A DNA stretch of 64,000 nt from JAAYXE01 sp964391195 (GTDB lineage: Bacteria; Chloroflexota; Anaerolineae; Anaerolineales; UBA4823): contig CAYMLG010000014.1 of assembly GCA_964391195.1 (NCBI GenBank), positions 20,107 to 84,106 of the forward strand, read 5' to 3'. This document shows positions 8,711 through 17,067 of the stretch, piece after piece. Position numbers and translations under genes: made by a program. The notes below the pieces were generated by a model. It was given only the letters and a program-made list of their open reading frames with translations. It ran no database searches and was not told the origin of the DNA. How positions within the stretch are numbered: the stretch's first letter is position 1; the number at the start of each line of letters is the position of its first letter.

Positions 8711-11359
8711 TTACTGTGGGACGGCGTAGATAACCGTATTGCCCTGTTGGAAGACGGGCTCGAGGGCGGTTTCGAATTTGCGCAGCGCCCGGGCGACCGC
8801 CGCGGAATTGCAGAACTGGTTCTCCGCCGGGCACAGGTTCTTCTGGATGTAGCGCACTTCGGCGTCACCTAAAACCAGGTAGCGCACTCCCCATTTCTGC
8901 AGCAGTTCGAGCGCAGTCTGCGGGTTCGAGGTGGTGAAAATCTGGCGGATATCCGGCTCGCGCTGCCCCTGCTCTTCATAGCTGCCACGCCATTGGGCCT
9001 CGTGCCCTGCCCAGCCGAGGACGGTGGGAAAGCCGGTGAAAGCGCTGATCCGGCCTTCGTACTGGTAGCTGCCGGCAGGAGCCTCCAGGATCACCGGAGC
9101 GGGCTGCCCGGGCGGGCGGCCATTGGCCCGCAGCCACTCGATCACGGCCCAATCGGCTGGGCTCGCACTGGCAATTTCGCTAGCCGCGTCAAGGTCGGGT
9201 GTGGTGGTGAAGCCCTCCACCCTGTTCCAGGCAGCGAACACCGTGTAGATCATCCCCGCGGCGATCAGCAGGGCAGCTCCAGTCTGAAAGATGAACGTCC
9301 CCAGGCTGCCCAGCACCTGCCGGCCGAGATGGAGCAGCCACCAGACTGCGTAAGCGCTGGCCAGAGCCAGCAAGACCCATCCCTGATAATAGAACTTGAA
9401 GACGGTGTTCATCCGCGAGCCGAACAGGTCGCGCAGGAAGAAAAATTCCACACTGAAGGTCAGCGCCAGGCCGGTGAAGGTCAGGAGCAGAACGAACAGA
9501 TCGGCCGGGTGGGAGGGGGTTTGCGAACTCTGAATTTCGGTCTGAGATGCAAAAGCACCGGTGGCCCCATCGGGCGAGGGGCGCTTGCCGGTTATGAAGA
9601 CATTGACCGCTGCCAGGGCCAGGCCGAGCGAGAGCAGGAGGAACAGCCAGGGGTTTTGCAGGCGGGCGAAGAGAAAGGCGCGCAGGGCGGCGGGCAGGGG
9701 CAGGCCGCCCAGTGAGGTCTGCACTGCCGGATCGGAGAGGGCCTGCCGGACTGCGGCAAAGCCGCCGTTGAGCAGCACGGCAAGCAGCAGGCCGAACACC
9801 ACCAGCCCCACGCAGGCCAGCGCTACCCAACCCCAGGCCGACAATGTCTGCCGCAAAGGAGAAGGCTGTGCCTGCGAGACGGTCAGGCTTTCAGCGCGAG
9901 ACAGGGCAGCCAGGCGGGCGACCAGGAACCAGGCTAGGATGAAGACGAATGGACCGAACATCACCAGGTAGAGCGGCAGGCGGGTGGGGGAGTTGATATA
10001 TGGCAGAATCCCCCCGGCCTGCGAGTCGAAGCTGAAGTAGAAGAAGATGTAGAACAGGAACGAAGCGACCAGGAACCATACCCCCAAGACCAGGGCGCGG
10101 CGGATCACCTCGGGGTCGAACTTGCGGCGGACGGCAAACATCCCCAAAGCGTAGGCCAGCACCGTCAAGCCGATGTAAATCGGCATATCCCAGGTGTTGA
10201 GGAAGCCAAGGGCGCCTAACGCCAGGGCGGTGAAGATGAAGAGGGCCCAATCGCCATCCAGGGCGGTTGCAGCCGGGTTCCACCACTCCCGGCGGTCCAG
10301 CGCCGGGCGGGGAGCAGGCGTGGTGCAAAGCAACTGGCGGTTGAACAGGTTGAGCCCCAGCCCGATTGCCAGCAGGACGAAGGGCAGAGCCAGCTTGTGC
10401 GGGTGATTATCCCCGAGCAGGAAGCTGAAGAAGGGGAACTCGCTGATGTTGGGTCCCATGGGCTGCCCGGCCAGGTTATAGTCCTGGATGATGCGCGAGC
10501 CGCGCCACCACCAAAACCAACCGCCGCCGGCCGGTTCGAACGAACCGGTGACAGGGGCTGTGGCGAGCTCGGGGATGTCGATCCAGGTCCAAAAGGCGGC
10601 CGGCAGCAGTCCGCTGGCGTGGAGGCTCTCCAGCAGGCCGGAGAGGTTGCCCATCACCACCACCAGCAGCGCCCCAAGCAGACCATAAGCGATGACCGGG
10701 CGGGTTTCTCCCCTTCTCGCAAAGGCGGCGACCAGGTTCGACACCACCCCGAATGCGCCCAGCAGGGTGAGGGCAAAAGCCAGGGCGTCCGTCAGATCGA
10801 AGGCGATGCCGGGCAGCGCGCCGGTCAGGCGGGTCATGAAGGCCATCATCACATAGCCGAAATAATAATAGGCGATGGCAAAGCCCGAAAGCCAGGGATC
10901 CAGGGGAGGGAAGCTAGCGCTGTTGAGGATGCCGTTCAGGAAGGCGATCTCCATGAACTTCTCCCCACCCGCGGGTTGGATCTTGAACGATGCGTAAGCG
11001 CGCAGGATGGACCAGGCGACCAACCCCAGGGTGAACAAGACTTCGGCGCTGATCACCAGCCGGAGATTGCGGCGCAAGAAGGGCAGGATTCGCTCACCCG
11101 AGGGAAGGGTGCGGCGCAGGTAAAGCCAGGCCGAAATCCCCACCAGCCCGAGCACGCCTGCCACAGCTCCGCCCAAGTCGTTCTGCAGCAGGCCAGCTGA
11201 AGCGCCGAACCAAAGCAGATAACTGGCCAGCAGCAGCCCCAGGATTTTGGAGAAGGTATAGCCGCGGTCGGGCAGCCAGCGGAACAGGGTGTAGGCGGAG
11301 GGCAGCGCAGCCAGGCCGATGACCTGGATGGCGAGCCACCAGATGAAGACCTGGATCAA
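8711..11359 (-). CDS. DUF2298 / Chlor_Arch_YYY integral membrane protein
   Basis: An 882-residue, highly hydrophobic protein of the DUF2298 family, typical of Chloroflexi and some archaea. Its function is unproven; it has a GT-C-like layout. Motifs shared with the C-terminal half of the 12014-17038 product are FPPLDPWLSG, YYYFGY, EFPFFSFLLGDNHPH, RMNTVFKFYYQ, RISAFTGFP and VRYLVLGD. I place the start at TTG 11357-11359, which overlaps the TGA stop of the GNAT gene (TTGA) and has AGGAGG about 7 bases upstream. The longer reading frame to 11758 lies in antisense-like frame within the GNAT gene and gives a low-complexity N-terminus, so I reject it. Confidence 0.82.
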   Translation of the reverse strand: MIQVFIWWLAIQVIGLAALPSAYTLFRWLPDRGYTFSKILGLLLASYLLWFGASAGLLQNDLGGAVAGVLGLVGISAWLYLRRTLPSGERILPFLRRNLRLVISAEVLFTLGLVAWSILRAYASFKIQPAGGEKFMEIAFLNGILNSASFPPLDPWLSGFAIAYYYFGYVMMAFMTRLTGALPGIAFDLTDALAFALTLLGAFGVVSNLVAAFARRGETRPVIAYGLLGALLVVVMGNLSGLLESLHASGLLPAAFWTWIDIPELATAPVTGSFEPAGGGWFWWWRGSRIIQDYNLAGQPMGPNISEFPFFSFLLGDNHPHKLALPFVLLAIGLGLNLFNRQLLCTTPAPRPALDRREWWNPAATALDGDWALFIFTALALGALGFLNTWDMPIYIGLTVLAYALGMFAVRRKFDPEVIRRALVLGVWFLVASFLFYIFFYFSFDSQAGGILPYINSPTRLPLYLVMFGPFVFILAWFLVARLAALSRAESLTVSQAQPSPLRQTLSAWGWVALACVGLVVFGLLLAVLLNGGFAAVRQALSDPAVQTSLGGLPLPAALRAFLFARLQNPWLFLLLSLGLALAAVNVFITGKRPSPDGATGAFASQTEIQSSQTPSHPADLFVLLLTFTGLALTFSVEFFFLRDLFGSRMNTVFKFYYQGWVLLALASAYAVWWLLHLGRQVLGSLGTFIFQTGAALLIAAGMIYTVFAAWNRVEGFTTTPDLDAASEIASASPADWAVIEWLRANGRPPGQPAPVILEAPAGSYQYEGRISAFTGFPTVLGWAGHEAQWRGSYEEQGQREPDIRQIFTTSNPQTALELLQKWGVRYLVLGDAEVRYIQKNLCPAENQFCNSAAVARALRKFETALEPVFQQGNTVIYAVPQ

Positions 11360-11991
11360 GGTTGCTCCTCCTGCAGGTCGTAATACCACAGAAGCATGGT
11401 CTCGTGGGCCACTTGGGGTGAGGCGACGTACCCGTTCCGGTTGATCGCTTCCAGCGTGCAGCCCAGGGCGGCGTAGAAACGACAGGCGGGGACGTTTACA
11501 TTTTGCGTTTCGATCTGCATCCGCCGGAATCCGGATTGGCGGGCGCGAGCGGCAGCCAGGTGAAATAAGCGGGATCCCAGCCCCTGACCACGATACCTGG
11601 GCGCCACGCGGATATCCCACAGCACGGCAGCGTCGCGCCGGCCGTGCAGCACGGAGACCCCGGGCATGGCGAAGAACAGCGTGACCCCGCCGGCCGGGCG
11701 CCCACCGTCTAGCGCCAGGTGGAACTCCCAATGCTCCGTCCCCAGCTCCTGGAGCCAATAGCGCGGCCCGGTGTCATACCCGCCGGTGGCATCGTAATCT
11801 TTTTCATAAGGTACAGCGACCGGCTCCTCGACCAGGCGCAGACCTCCCAGGCCCTGCTCCACAGGCTCTACTCGGAAAATGGAAGTCACCTGGAATGAGC
11901 TCGAGACGGAAGCATAAAGATCCAACTCGTCCAGGCCGATCTGGCGAAAGTCCAATCGATTCAGTTTGGGTTTTATGCTCGGCTGTACCAT
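11356..11991 (-). CDS. GNAT-family N-acetyltransferase
   Basis: A 211-residue GNAT acyltransferase. The acetyl-CoA binding motif A is IRVAPRYRGQGLGSRLF (R/Q-x-x-G-x-G/A) around residue 135, followed by IETQNVNVPACRFYAALGC, the conserved motif B region. It sits between the two DUF2298 genes; its stop codon overlaps the start of the next gene (TTGA), so the two are translationally coupled. In this setting it might acetylate an amino sugar or a protein terminus, but the acceptor cannot be read from sequence. Confidence 0.88.
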   Translation of the reverse strand: MVQPSIKPKLNRLDFRQIGLDELDLYASVSSSFQVTSIFRVEPVEQGLGGLRLVEEPVAVPYEKDYDATGGYDTGPRYWLQELGTEHWEFHLALDGGRPAGGVTLFFAMPGVSVLHGRRDAAVLWDIRVAPRYRGQGLGSRLFHLAAARARQSGFRRMQIETQNVNVPACRFYAALGCTLEAINRNGYVASPQVAHETMLLWYYDLQEEQP

Positions 11992-12013
11992 GCTGCTCCC
12001 ATACGAGCCTGAT

Positions 12014-15000
12014 TCACCCTGTAGTTTGGATCACCTCATAAATGGAGGTGCGCCCATCCTGGTAAACCAATCGCCACAGCAGGCCGTCGGCGTTGGGGAA
12101 CTTCTCCAGGCCGGGTCCGGGATAATGATTGTATTCTAGCTGGCCGACGACGATATAGCGGACGTCATATTTCTCCAGGAAACTGGCTGCCTGCGCCAGG
12201 TCGGTGGTGGTGTAGAACTGGTCTACCTCGCTCACCCGCTGGAGGACCCAGCTGCCGGGGTTGATCGCTCGCTGCTGCTGCTGGTGCCATTCCCAGCCGA
12301 CCACGCCGGGCAGGCCGGTGTAGACCGAAATACGCGACCCCCAGCGGTAGAGGTCGGGCCCCAGGTTCCCTTCCACGGTCACCGGCGAGCCCTGGACGTT
12401 TTCCTGCAGCCAGCGGATCGCCCGGTAATCCTGGGCCAGATCCATCGGCCCTTCCCAATCGTATGTGGCATAGTTCATATATAGCATGCCGTCCAGCGTG
12501 TGCGGAGCGGTCTCCACAAAGCGATCCTTCACTTTGGCCGTAGTGGCGAGCAGAGTATACAGGGCCGCGCCGGCCACCAGGAGGGTAAGCCCGATCTCCC
12601 AGGCCAGGCTCAGGCGGGTGTCCCACTTGCGGAAGTTGGCCAGGATCCAGCCAAATCCGGCGGCGGCGCTGACGGCGAACAGCGTCCATACCTGGAGGTA
12701 GAACTTGAAGACGGTGTTCATCCGGGCGATATCACCCTTCAATACGATCAACTCGACCATCAGGGTCAGAGTCAGACCGGTTCCGATGAGGAACAGGACA
12801 AGGCGCTTGCCATCCGGCTGGCCAGGGCGCAGGATCAACACCGCGGCCCAGGCTGCCAGGGGCAAGACGAGCCAGGCGATGCGCACTTTGAGGAAGATCA
12901 GCCCGGCCACCCCACCCACCAGGAGCGCCAGTGCGGTGATGATCAGGCCGCGGTAAGGCTCCAGCTTGCGCAGGGCAGAGACCGGGGTGCTGGCCATCCA
13001 ATCAATGGTCTCGTAAACCATCCAGGAGACGATGATAAACAAGAAGAGACCCCAATGCGTCAGGTAGGAAGACATGGGCGTGCGTGTGCCTTCCCACAGG
13101 GTCACTTCATTGTAGCCCTGCCCATACCATTGGGCGAAGGGTTGGAAGAGCAAGAACGACAGGCCGGCCAGCAGCGCCACACCGGCCAGGCCGGCCGCCA
13201 GGCGCAGGGATGGCAGCGAGAACTCACGGAGAGCCGGGACGAAGCGCAGCAGGAGCGGCGAAGGGCGGTAATAAGTCACCAGGGCATAACCTAGAGCGAT
13301 CGAGCCAAGGGCCAGGTAGGGGTAGAAATCCCAGGTATTGGTGGGGCGGAGGGCGCCGATGGCCAGAGCGCCGAAGAAGAACCCCAGCCCCGCGCCCAAG
13401 GCGGTGCGCCAGCGGGCGCAGGAGAGCACCACCGAGACGACGAACCCCAGCGCCAGGAGGGTGAGCGGTAAGGCGAAGAGGTGGGCGTGCGGGTCGCCGT
13501 ATAGCACGGTGAAGAAGGGGAATTCGTTGATCGGCTCGACTTCGCCGGGCGCGGGGATCACCCGGCTGGGGTTCCAATACCAGTGGGCGATGCTGTAGGG
13601 TAAGTTCTCGCCGCCGAGCACCTGCATGAAACCCTGGAAGGCCCAACTGAGGCGGGTCAGGAAGCCGGCCTCGTCGATCACCCCGCCGGGGGCCGCCAGC
13701 TTCTGGTAGCCTTGCCAAATCATGCGCACCGTGCCCAGGTTGCCGAGCACGGCCATCCCCAGCGCACTGGCCAGGCCGGAGTAGAGCGGCAGACCGAACA
13801 CCCCGGGCCGCCGGGCGTCGAGCTCAGGAGACTGGCGTTCCTGGATCGCTGAAACCAGGTTCCAGACCAGGGAGAAGGCGCCCATCGCCATCATGGCGAA
13901 GATGGTCGGGAGGATCAGGTTATAGGCGATGGCGGGGACGATCCCCAGGAACTTGATCAGGACTCCGACAAAGACAAAGCCGTAATAATAATAGTTGAGA
14001 TAACCGCCGGCATACCAGGGGTCATAGGGCGGGAAGGTGGTGCTCTTCAAGACGGCGTTGAGATAGGCGAAGTCCATCGGCTTCTCCCCGCCGTACCAGG
14101 GATGCCACAGGTCTGGGTTCCCATAACGGATGAGCAGATCGAAAACGAAGAAAGCCAGGAACAACACTTCGACGAGCAGGAAATAACGCGCCCGTTCGCG
14201 CAGCTCGCGCCGCAGCGCTTCCCGCTGGAGGTAGGCCAGGGCAACCCCGCCTGCTGCGATCAGGCCGAGGGCGGCGGCGATGGTGGGCCGGGTGAAAGCG
14301 ATGCCGGCAGATCCGGCGATCCACACCAGCCAGGAGAGCAGCAGCAGCCCGGCGATGCGCGCCAGGGGATAGCCTCCATCCGGCAGGCCGGGCAGCGCCT
14401 GGCGCAGCAGAGGGTATGTGAACAGCCCGAGCGCCAACAGGCTGAGGTACCAGACCCCGGCTCCCACGAAGGGGAAGCGGTTGAGCGGCGAGCCGGTGTC
14501 GAACAGGCGGGACCAATCGCCGCCCCGCTGCTGCGCTTCCCACCGCCCGGCAGGCAGCAGCAGGCTGGATGGCTTGCTCTCGTAATGGCCGGGGGGCTTA
14601 CGGACGATTTTCTCGAAATCGACAGAGCCCAGCGCCTGGCGGACGGCTTGAAGGTCGAAGCCGGCGGTCTTCTTAAAGATGAAGACCTTTGGATGGTCGT
14701 AAACGGTGAAGGCCTCCTCGGCGAACTGGTCGTTGATTTCGAACGGGCCGAGGCGCGGGTTCGATTGGAAGGTTTTGATCAACTCGAAGCCCAGGCGGCC
14801 CTGAAAGTCGCCGGGCTGGGCCACGTTGTAACACCACTCGATTGTGCGCTCATCCGGGCAGCCGATCAACTCGCGGTAGTAGACGGTGGTCATCGGATAG
14901 CGCTCGGGGATGCGCGGCAGGCTGCCCCACTGGCGGCTGGAGGTGATGACCACATACTCCGCCTGGTCCAATATGCGGGCGAAACGCCCCAACTTCTCGG

Positions 15001-17038
15001 GGTTGTCGTCCGTATACATATTGAGGTTCATATCCAGAGGATAGACACCGCCGAAGGGGTCGTAGCCTTCCATGCGCCAGGGGGCGGGGTCGTCCCAATC
15101 GCCTTCGTTGGCGATGCCCGTGCCGTTGAAGGTGAGCATTCCTAGGCTGCCGGGGGCGAGTTCCAGGCGGATCAAGTACGTCTCACCCTCCACCAGGCGC
15201 ACCGGGGGGACGAGACGCAGGGTGTAGGGGTCTCCCAGCCCATCCCCGAAAGGCGGATCGACGGGGACCGTGCCTGCGGCCAGCGGCTGCTCTCCGTTCG
15301 CCGGAGCAAAGATGCTCACTTGCAAGGTCTCTACGCCTGAAGCGGCCTGGAGATCCTGGACATGGGGGAAATGGATCTCGGAAAGCTCCCCACCGGCGCG
15401 AGCGACGAAGTGGGTGCTGAACGGCTGTGAAGCGGAGACCACTCCACCGTAGTAGAAGGGCAAGGGTTGGTTGAAAACGCCATCCCCGGTCTGGATGCTC
15501 AGGTTGATCGGCCCGGGGATATTGCGGTAAATCCAGCGCGAAGCCTCCAGGCGGGTGATTGGGCGAGTGTAAATTTGAGTGAAAGCAAAGGCGTAGGCGG
15601 CTGTGGCGGACAGGACCAAAGCGCCGAGGATGACCGACAGGGCGGGGAAAAGTGAGCTTGGTTTCGAAACCCCTATTTCGGAATCCGAGGGTTGTGCGCC
15701 GCGCTTGAAATCATACAGCGCCACCAGGGCCCAGGCGGCGAAAATGGCCAACTGCGGGTAAATGGGAAGCTGATAGCGAAGCGTGGGGTTATTGGAGAGC
15801 GACTGCCAGACGAAATAAGCGCCGGTCCAGAGGAAGATGAGCGCGTGGCGCTGCCAGATACCGGCCTGCCCATTGCGCAGATCGAAGCTCTTCAACAGCC
15901 GCCACCCGACCCAGATGAAGCCGGCAAAGGCCAGGATACCCAGGGGCAGGCCGAGCCCCCATAAGATCAGGTTCTGGGCCGAGAACCAGACCGGACGGCG
16001 CGCCCACTGCATGGCAGGAGGGTAGTCGGCATCGCGGCCGGTGAGGGCCCGCAGTTCCCTGATCGTCGACATCCACTGCGGGTTGAGTTTGACATCGAAG
16101 AACCCCGGCCCGGTGAAGGCATAAGGCTGGAGGATGCGGAACACCACCAGGCTGACTACCGCGGCTATCACCAGGAACGCCACGGCCCGGTAGGCATGTC
16201 GCTCTCGTTCCTCGGCCTGGAGCGGCAGCAGGGCGATCGCCATCGCCAGGGGCAGCACCCCGGCGATGGGGGCGGCGTTCAGCTTCGAAGCTACCGCCAT
16301 GCCCAGGGCCAGGCCGAAGCCGAGGCTGGGGAGCAGCCAGGGGTGTTTGACCATGGATGTATCCGTGGCCTCCGGCCGGACAGTCACCACCCTCACCGCA
16401 AAATAGAACGCCAACAGCATGAACAGGTTGACGAAGGTATCCATGGTGAAGAAATGGGACTGCTGGATCTGCAGCACGGCGAAGGCCGAGAAGGCGGCGG
16501 CCAGCAGCGCTACCCGGCGGTTGTACAGGCGCGCGGCGACGATATAGACCAGGAAGACCGCCAGCAGGTCGGCCAAGGCGGACAGCGCCCGCCCGATCTG
16601 GGTCATCTCTTCGTACCCGGAATGGCCGAACACCCATTCGACTACGAAGCGGGTGATGAACATCGGCAGGGTGCCGTATACGTAGAACGGCGCTCCGGTG
16701 TTGTTGGGGTTCAGGGTAGAAGAAGCAGTGTCGAAATACTCGCCCAGGCTGAGCCATCGTTTCTGTCCTTCCGGGCAGTCGAACGTGCTGAAATTCGGGT
16801 CCAGGCATTTGGTGGGGGTGATTCCCGAACCGACCTGGAGCAGGAAGCGCTCATCCGGATGCAGGTACTGGTACTCGCCCCAATCCAGCCCGGAAAAACG
16901 CAAATAGGCCCCGGCCAGCAGGACGAGGATCAACAGCAGGTCGAAGACCCAAACGCGCGTATTTCGGGGGGATGGAGCGGGATTCTGGTTCACTCTGATC
17001 ACACCGGCACTATTTGTCATCAGCCTCAGCAGCCCCAT
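12014..17038 (-). CDS. GT39-DUF2298 fusion, giant membrane glycosyltransferase-like protein
   Basis: A 1674-residue protein with two membrane halves. Residues about 30-500 form a GT39/PMT_2-like GT-C module with the first-loop motif YLHPDERFLLQ (acidic DE pair) and a following periplasmic-type domain (about 500-830). Residues about 850-1660 are a DUF2298 module with FPPYDPWYAGG, NYYYYGF, EFPFFTVLYGDPHAH, RMNTVFKFYLQ, RISVYTGLPGVVGW and VRYIVVGQ, matching the separate gene at 8711-11359. The architecture suggests that DUF2298 works together with a polyprenyl-phosphate-dependent transferase. The ATG at 17038 is used; ATG 17020 is also possible. Function beyond membrane glycan transfer is inference. 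Confidence 0.82.
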   Translation of the reverse strand: MGLLRLMTNSAGVIRVNQNPAPSPRNTRVWVFDLLLILVLLAGAYLRFSGLDWGEYQYLHPDERFLLQVGSGITPTKCLDPNFSTFDCPEGQKRWLSLGEYFDTASSTLNPNNTGAPFYVYGTLPMFITRFVVEWVFGHSGYEEMTQIGRALSALADLLAVFLVYIVAARLYNRRVALLAAAFSAFAVLQIQQSHFFTMDTFVNLFMLLAFYFAVRVVTVRPEATDTSMVKHPWLLPSLGFGLALGMAVASKLNAAPIAGVLPLAMAIALLPLQAEERERHAYRAVAFLVIAAVVSLVVFRILQPYAFTGPGFFDVKLNPQWMSTIRELRALTGRDADYPPAMQWARRPVWFSAQNLILWGLGLPLGILAFAGFIWVGWRLLKSFDLRNGQAGIWQRHALIFLWTGAYFVWQSLSNNPTLRYQLPIYPQLAIFAAWALVALYDFKRGAQPSDSEIGVSKPSSLFPALSVILGALVLSATAAYAFAFTQIYTRPITRLEASRWIYRNIPGPINLSIQTGDGVFNQPLPFYYGGVVSASQPFSTHFVARAGGELSEIHFPHVQDLQAASGVETLQVSIFAPANGEQPLAAGTVPVDPPFGDGLGDPYTLRLVPPVRLVEGETYLIRLELAPGSLGMLTFNGTGIANEGDWDDPAPWRMEGYDPFGGVYPLDMNLNMYTDDNPEKLGRFARILDQAEYVVITSSRQWGSLPRIPERYPMTTVYYRELIGCPDERTIEWCYNVAQPGDFQGRLGFELIKTFQSNPRLGPFEINDQFAEEAFTVYDHPKVFIFKKTAGFDLQAVRQALGSVDFEKIVRKPPGHYESKPSSLLLPAGRWEAQQRGGDWSRLFDTGSPLNRFPFVGAGVWYLSLLALGLFTYPLLRQALPGLPDGGYPLARIAGLLLLSWLVWIAGSAGIAFTRPTIAAALGLIAAGGVALAYLQREALRRELRERARYFLLVEVLFLAFFVFDLLIRYGNPDLWHPWYGGEKPMDFAYLNAVLKSTTFPPYDPWYAGGYLNYYYYGFVFVGVLIKFLGIVPAIAYNLILPTIFAMMAMGAFSLVWNLVSAIQERQSPELDARRPGVFGLPLYSGLASALGMAVLGNLGTVRMIWQGYQKLAAPGGVIDEAGFLTRLSWAFQGFMQVLGGENLPYSIAHWYWNPSRVIPAPGEVEPINEFPFFTVLYGDPHAHLFALPLTLLALGFVVSVVLSCARWRTALGAGLGFFFGALAIGALRPTNTWDFYPYLALGSIALGYALVTYYRPSPLLLRFVPALREFSLPSLRLAAGLAGVALLAGLSFLLFQPFAQWYGQGYNEVTLWEGTRTPMSSYLTHWGLFLFIIVSWMVYETIDWMASTPVSALRKLEPYRGLIITALALLVGGVAGLIFLKVRIAWLVLPLAAWAAVLILRPGQPDGKRLVLFLIGTGLTLTLMVELIVLKGDIARMNTVFKFYLQVWTLFAVSAAAGFGWILANFRKWDTRLSLAWEIGLTLLVAGAALYTLLATTAKVKDRFVETAPHTLDGMLYMNYATYDWEGPMDLAQDYRAIRWLQENVQGSPVTVEGNLGPDLYRWGSRISVYTGLPGVVGWEWHQQQQRAINPGSWVLQRVSEVDQFYTTTDLAQAASFLEKYDVRYIVVGQLEYNHYPGPGLEKFPNADGLLWRLVYQDGRTSIYEVIQTTG

Positions 17039-17067
17039 AAGGAGCTTTTCAGCCTACTATGATACCG

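Noticed and set aside
8711..11758. N-terminal extension of the DUF2298 gene to 11758
   Set aside because: It would run through the GNAT gene in another frame with low-complexity Arg/Gly/Pro sequence; TTG 11359 has AGGAGG and a stop-start overlap.
14102..15145. 347-codon plus-strand frame opposite the GT39-DUF2298 fusion
   Set aside because: Antisense shadow in GC-rich DNA; Gln/Gly/Glu-rich composition and no domain; the minus-strand gene is strongly supported.
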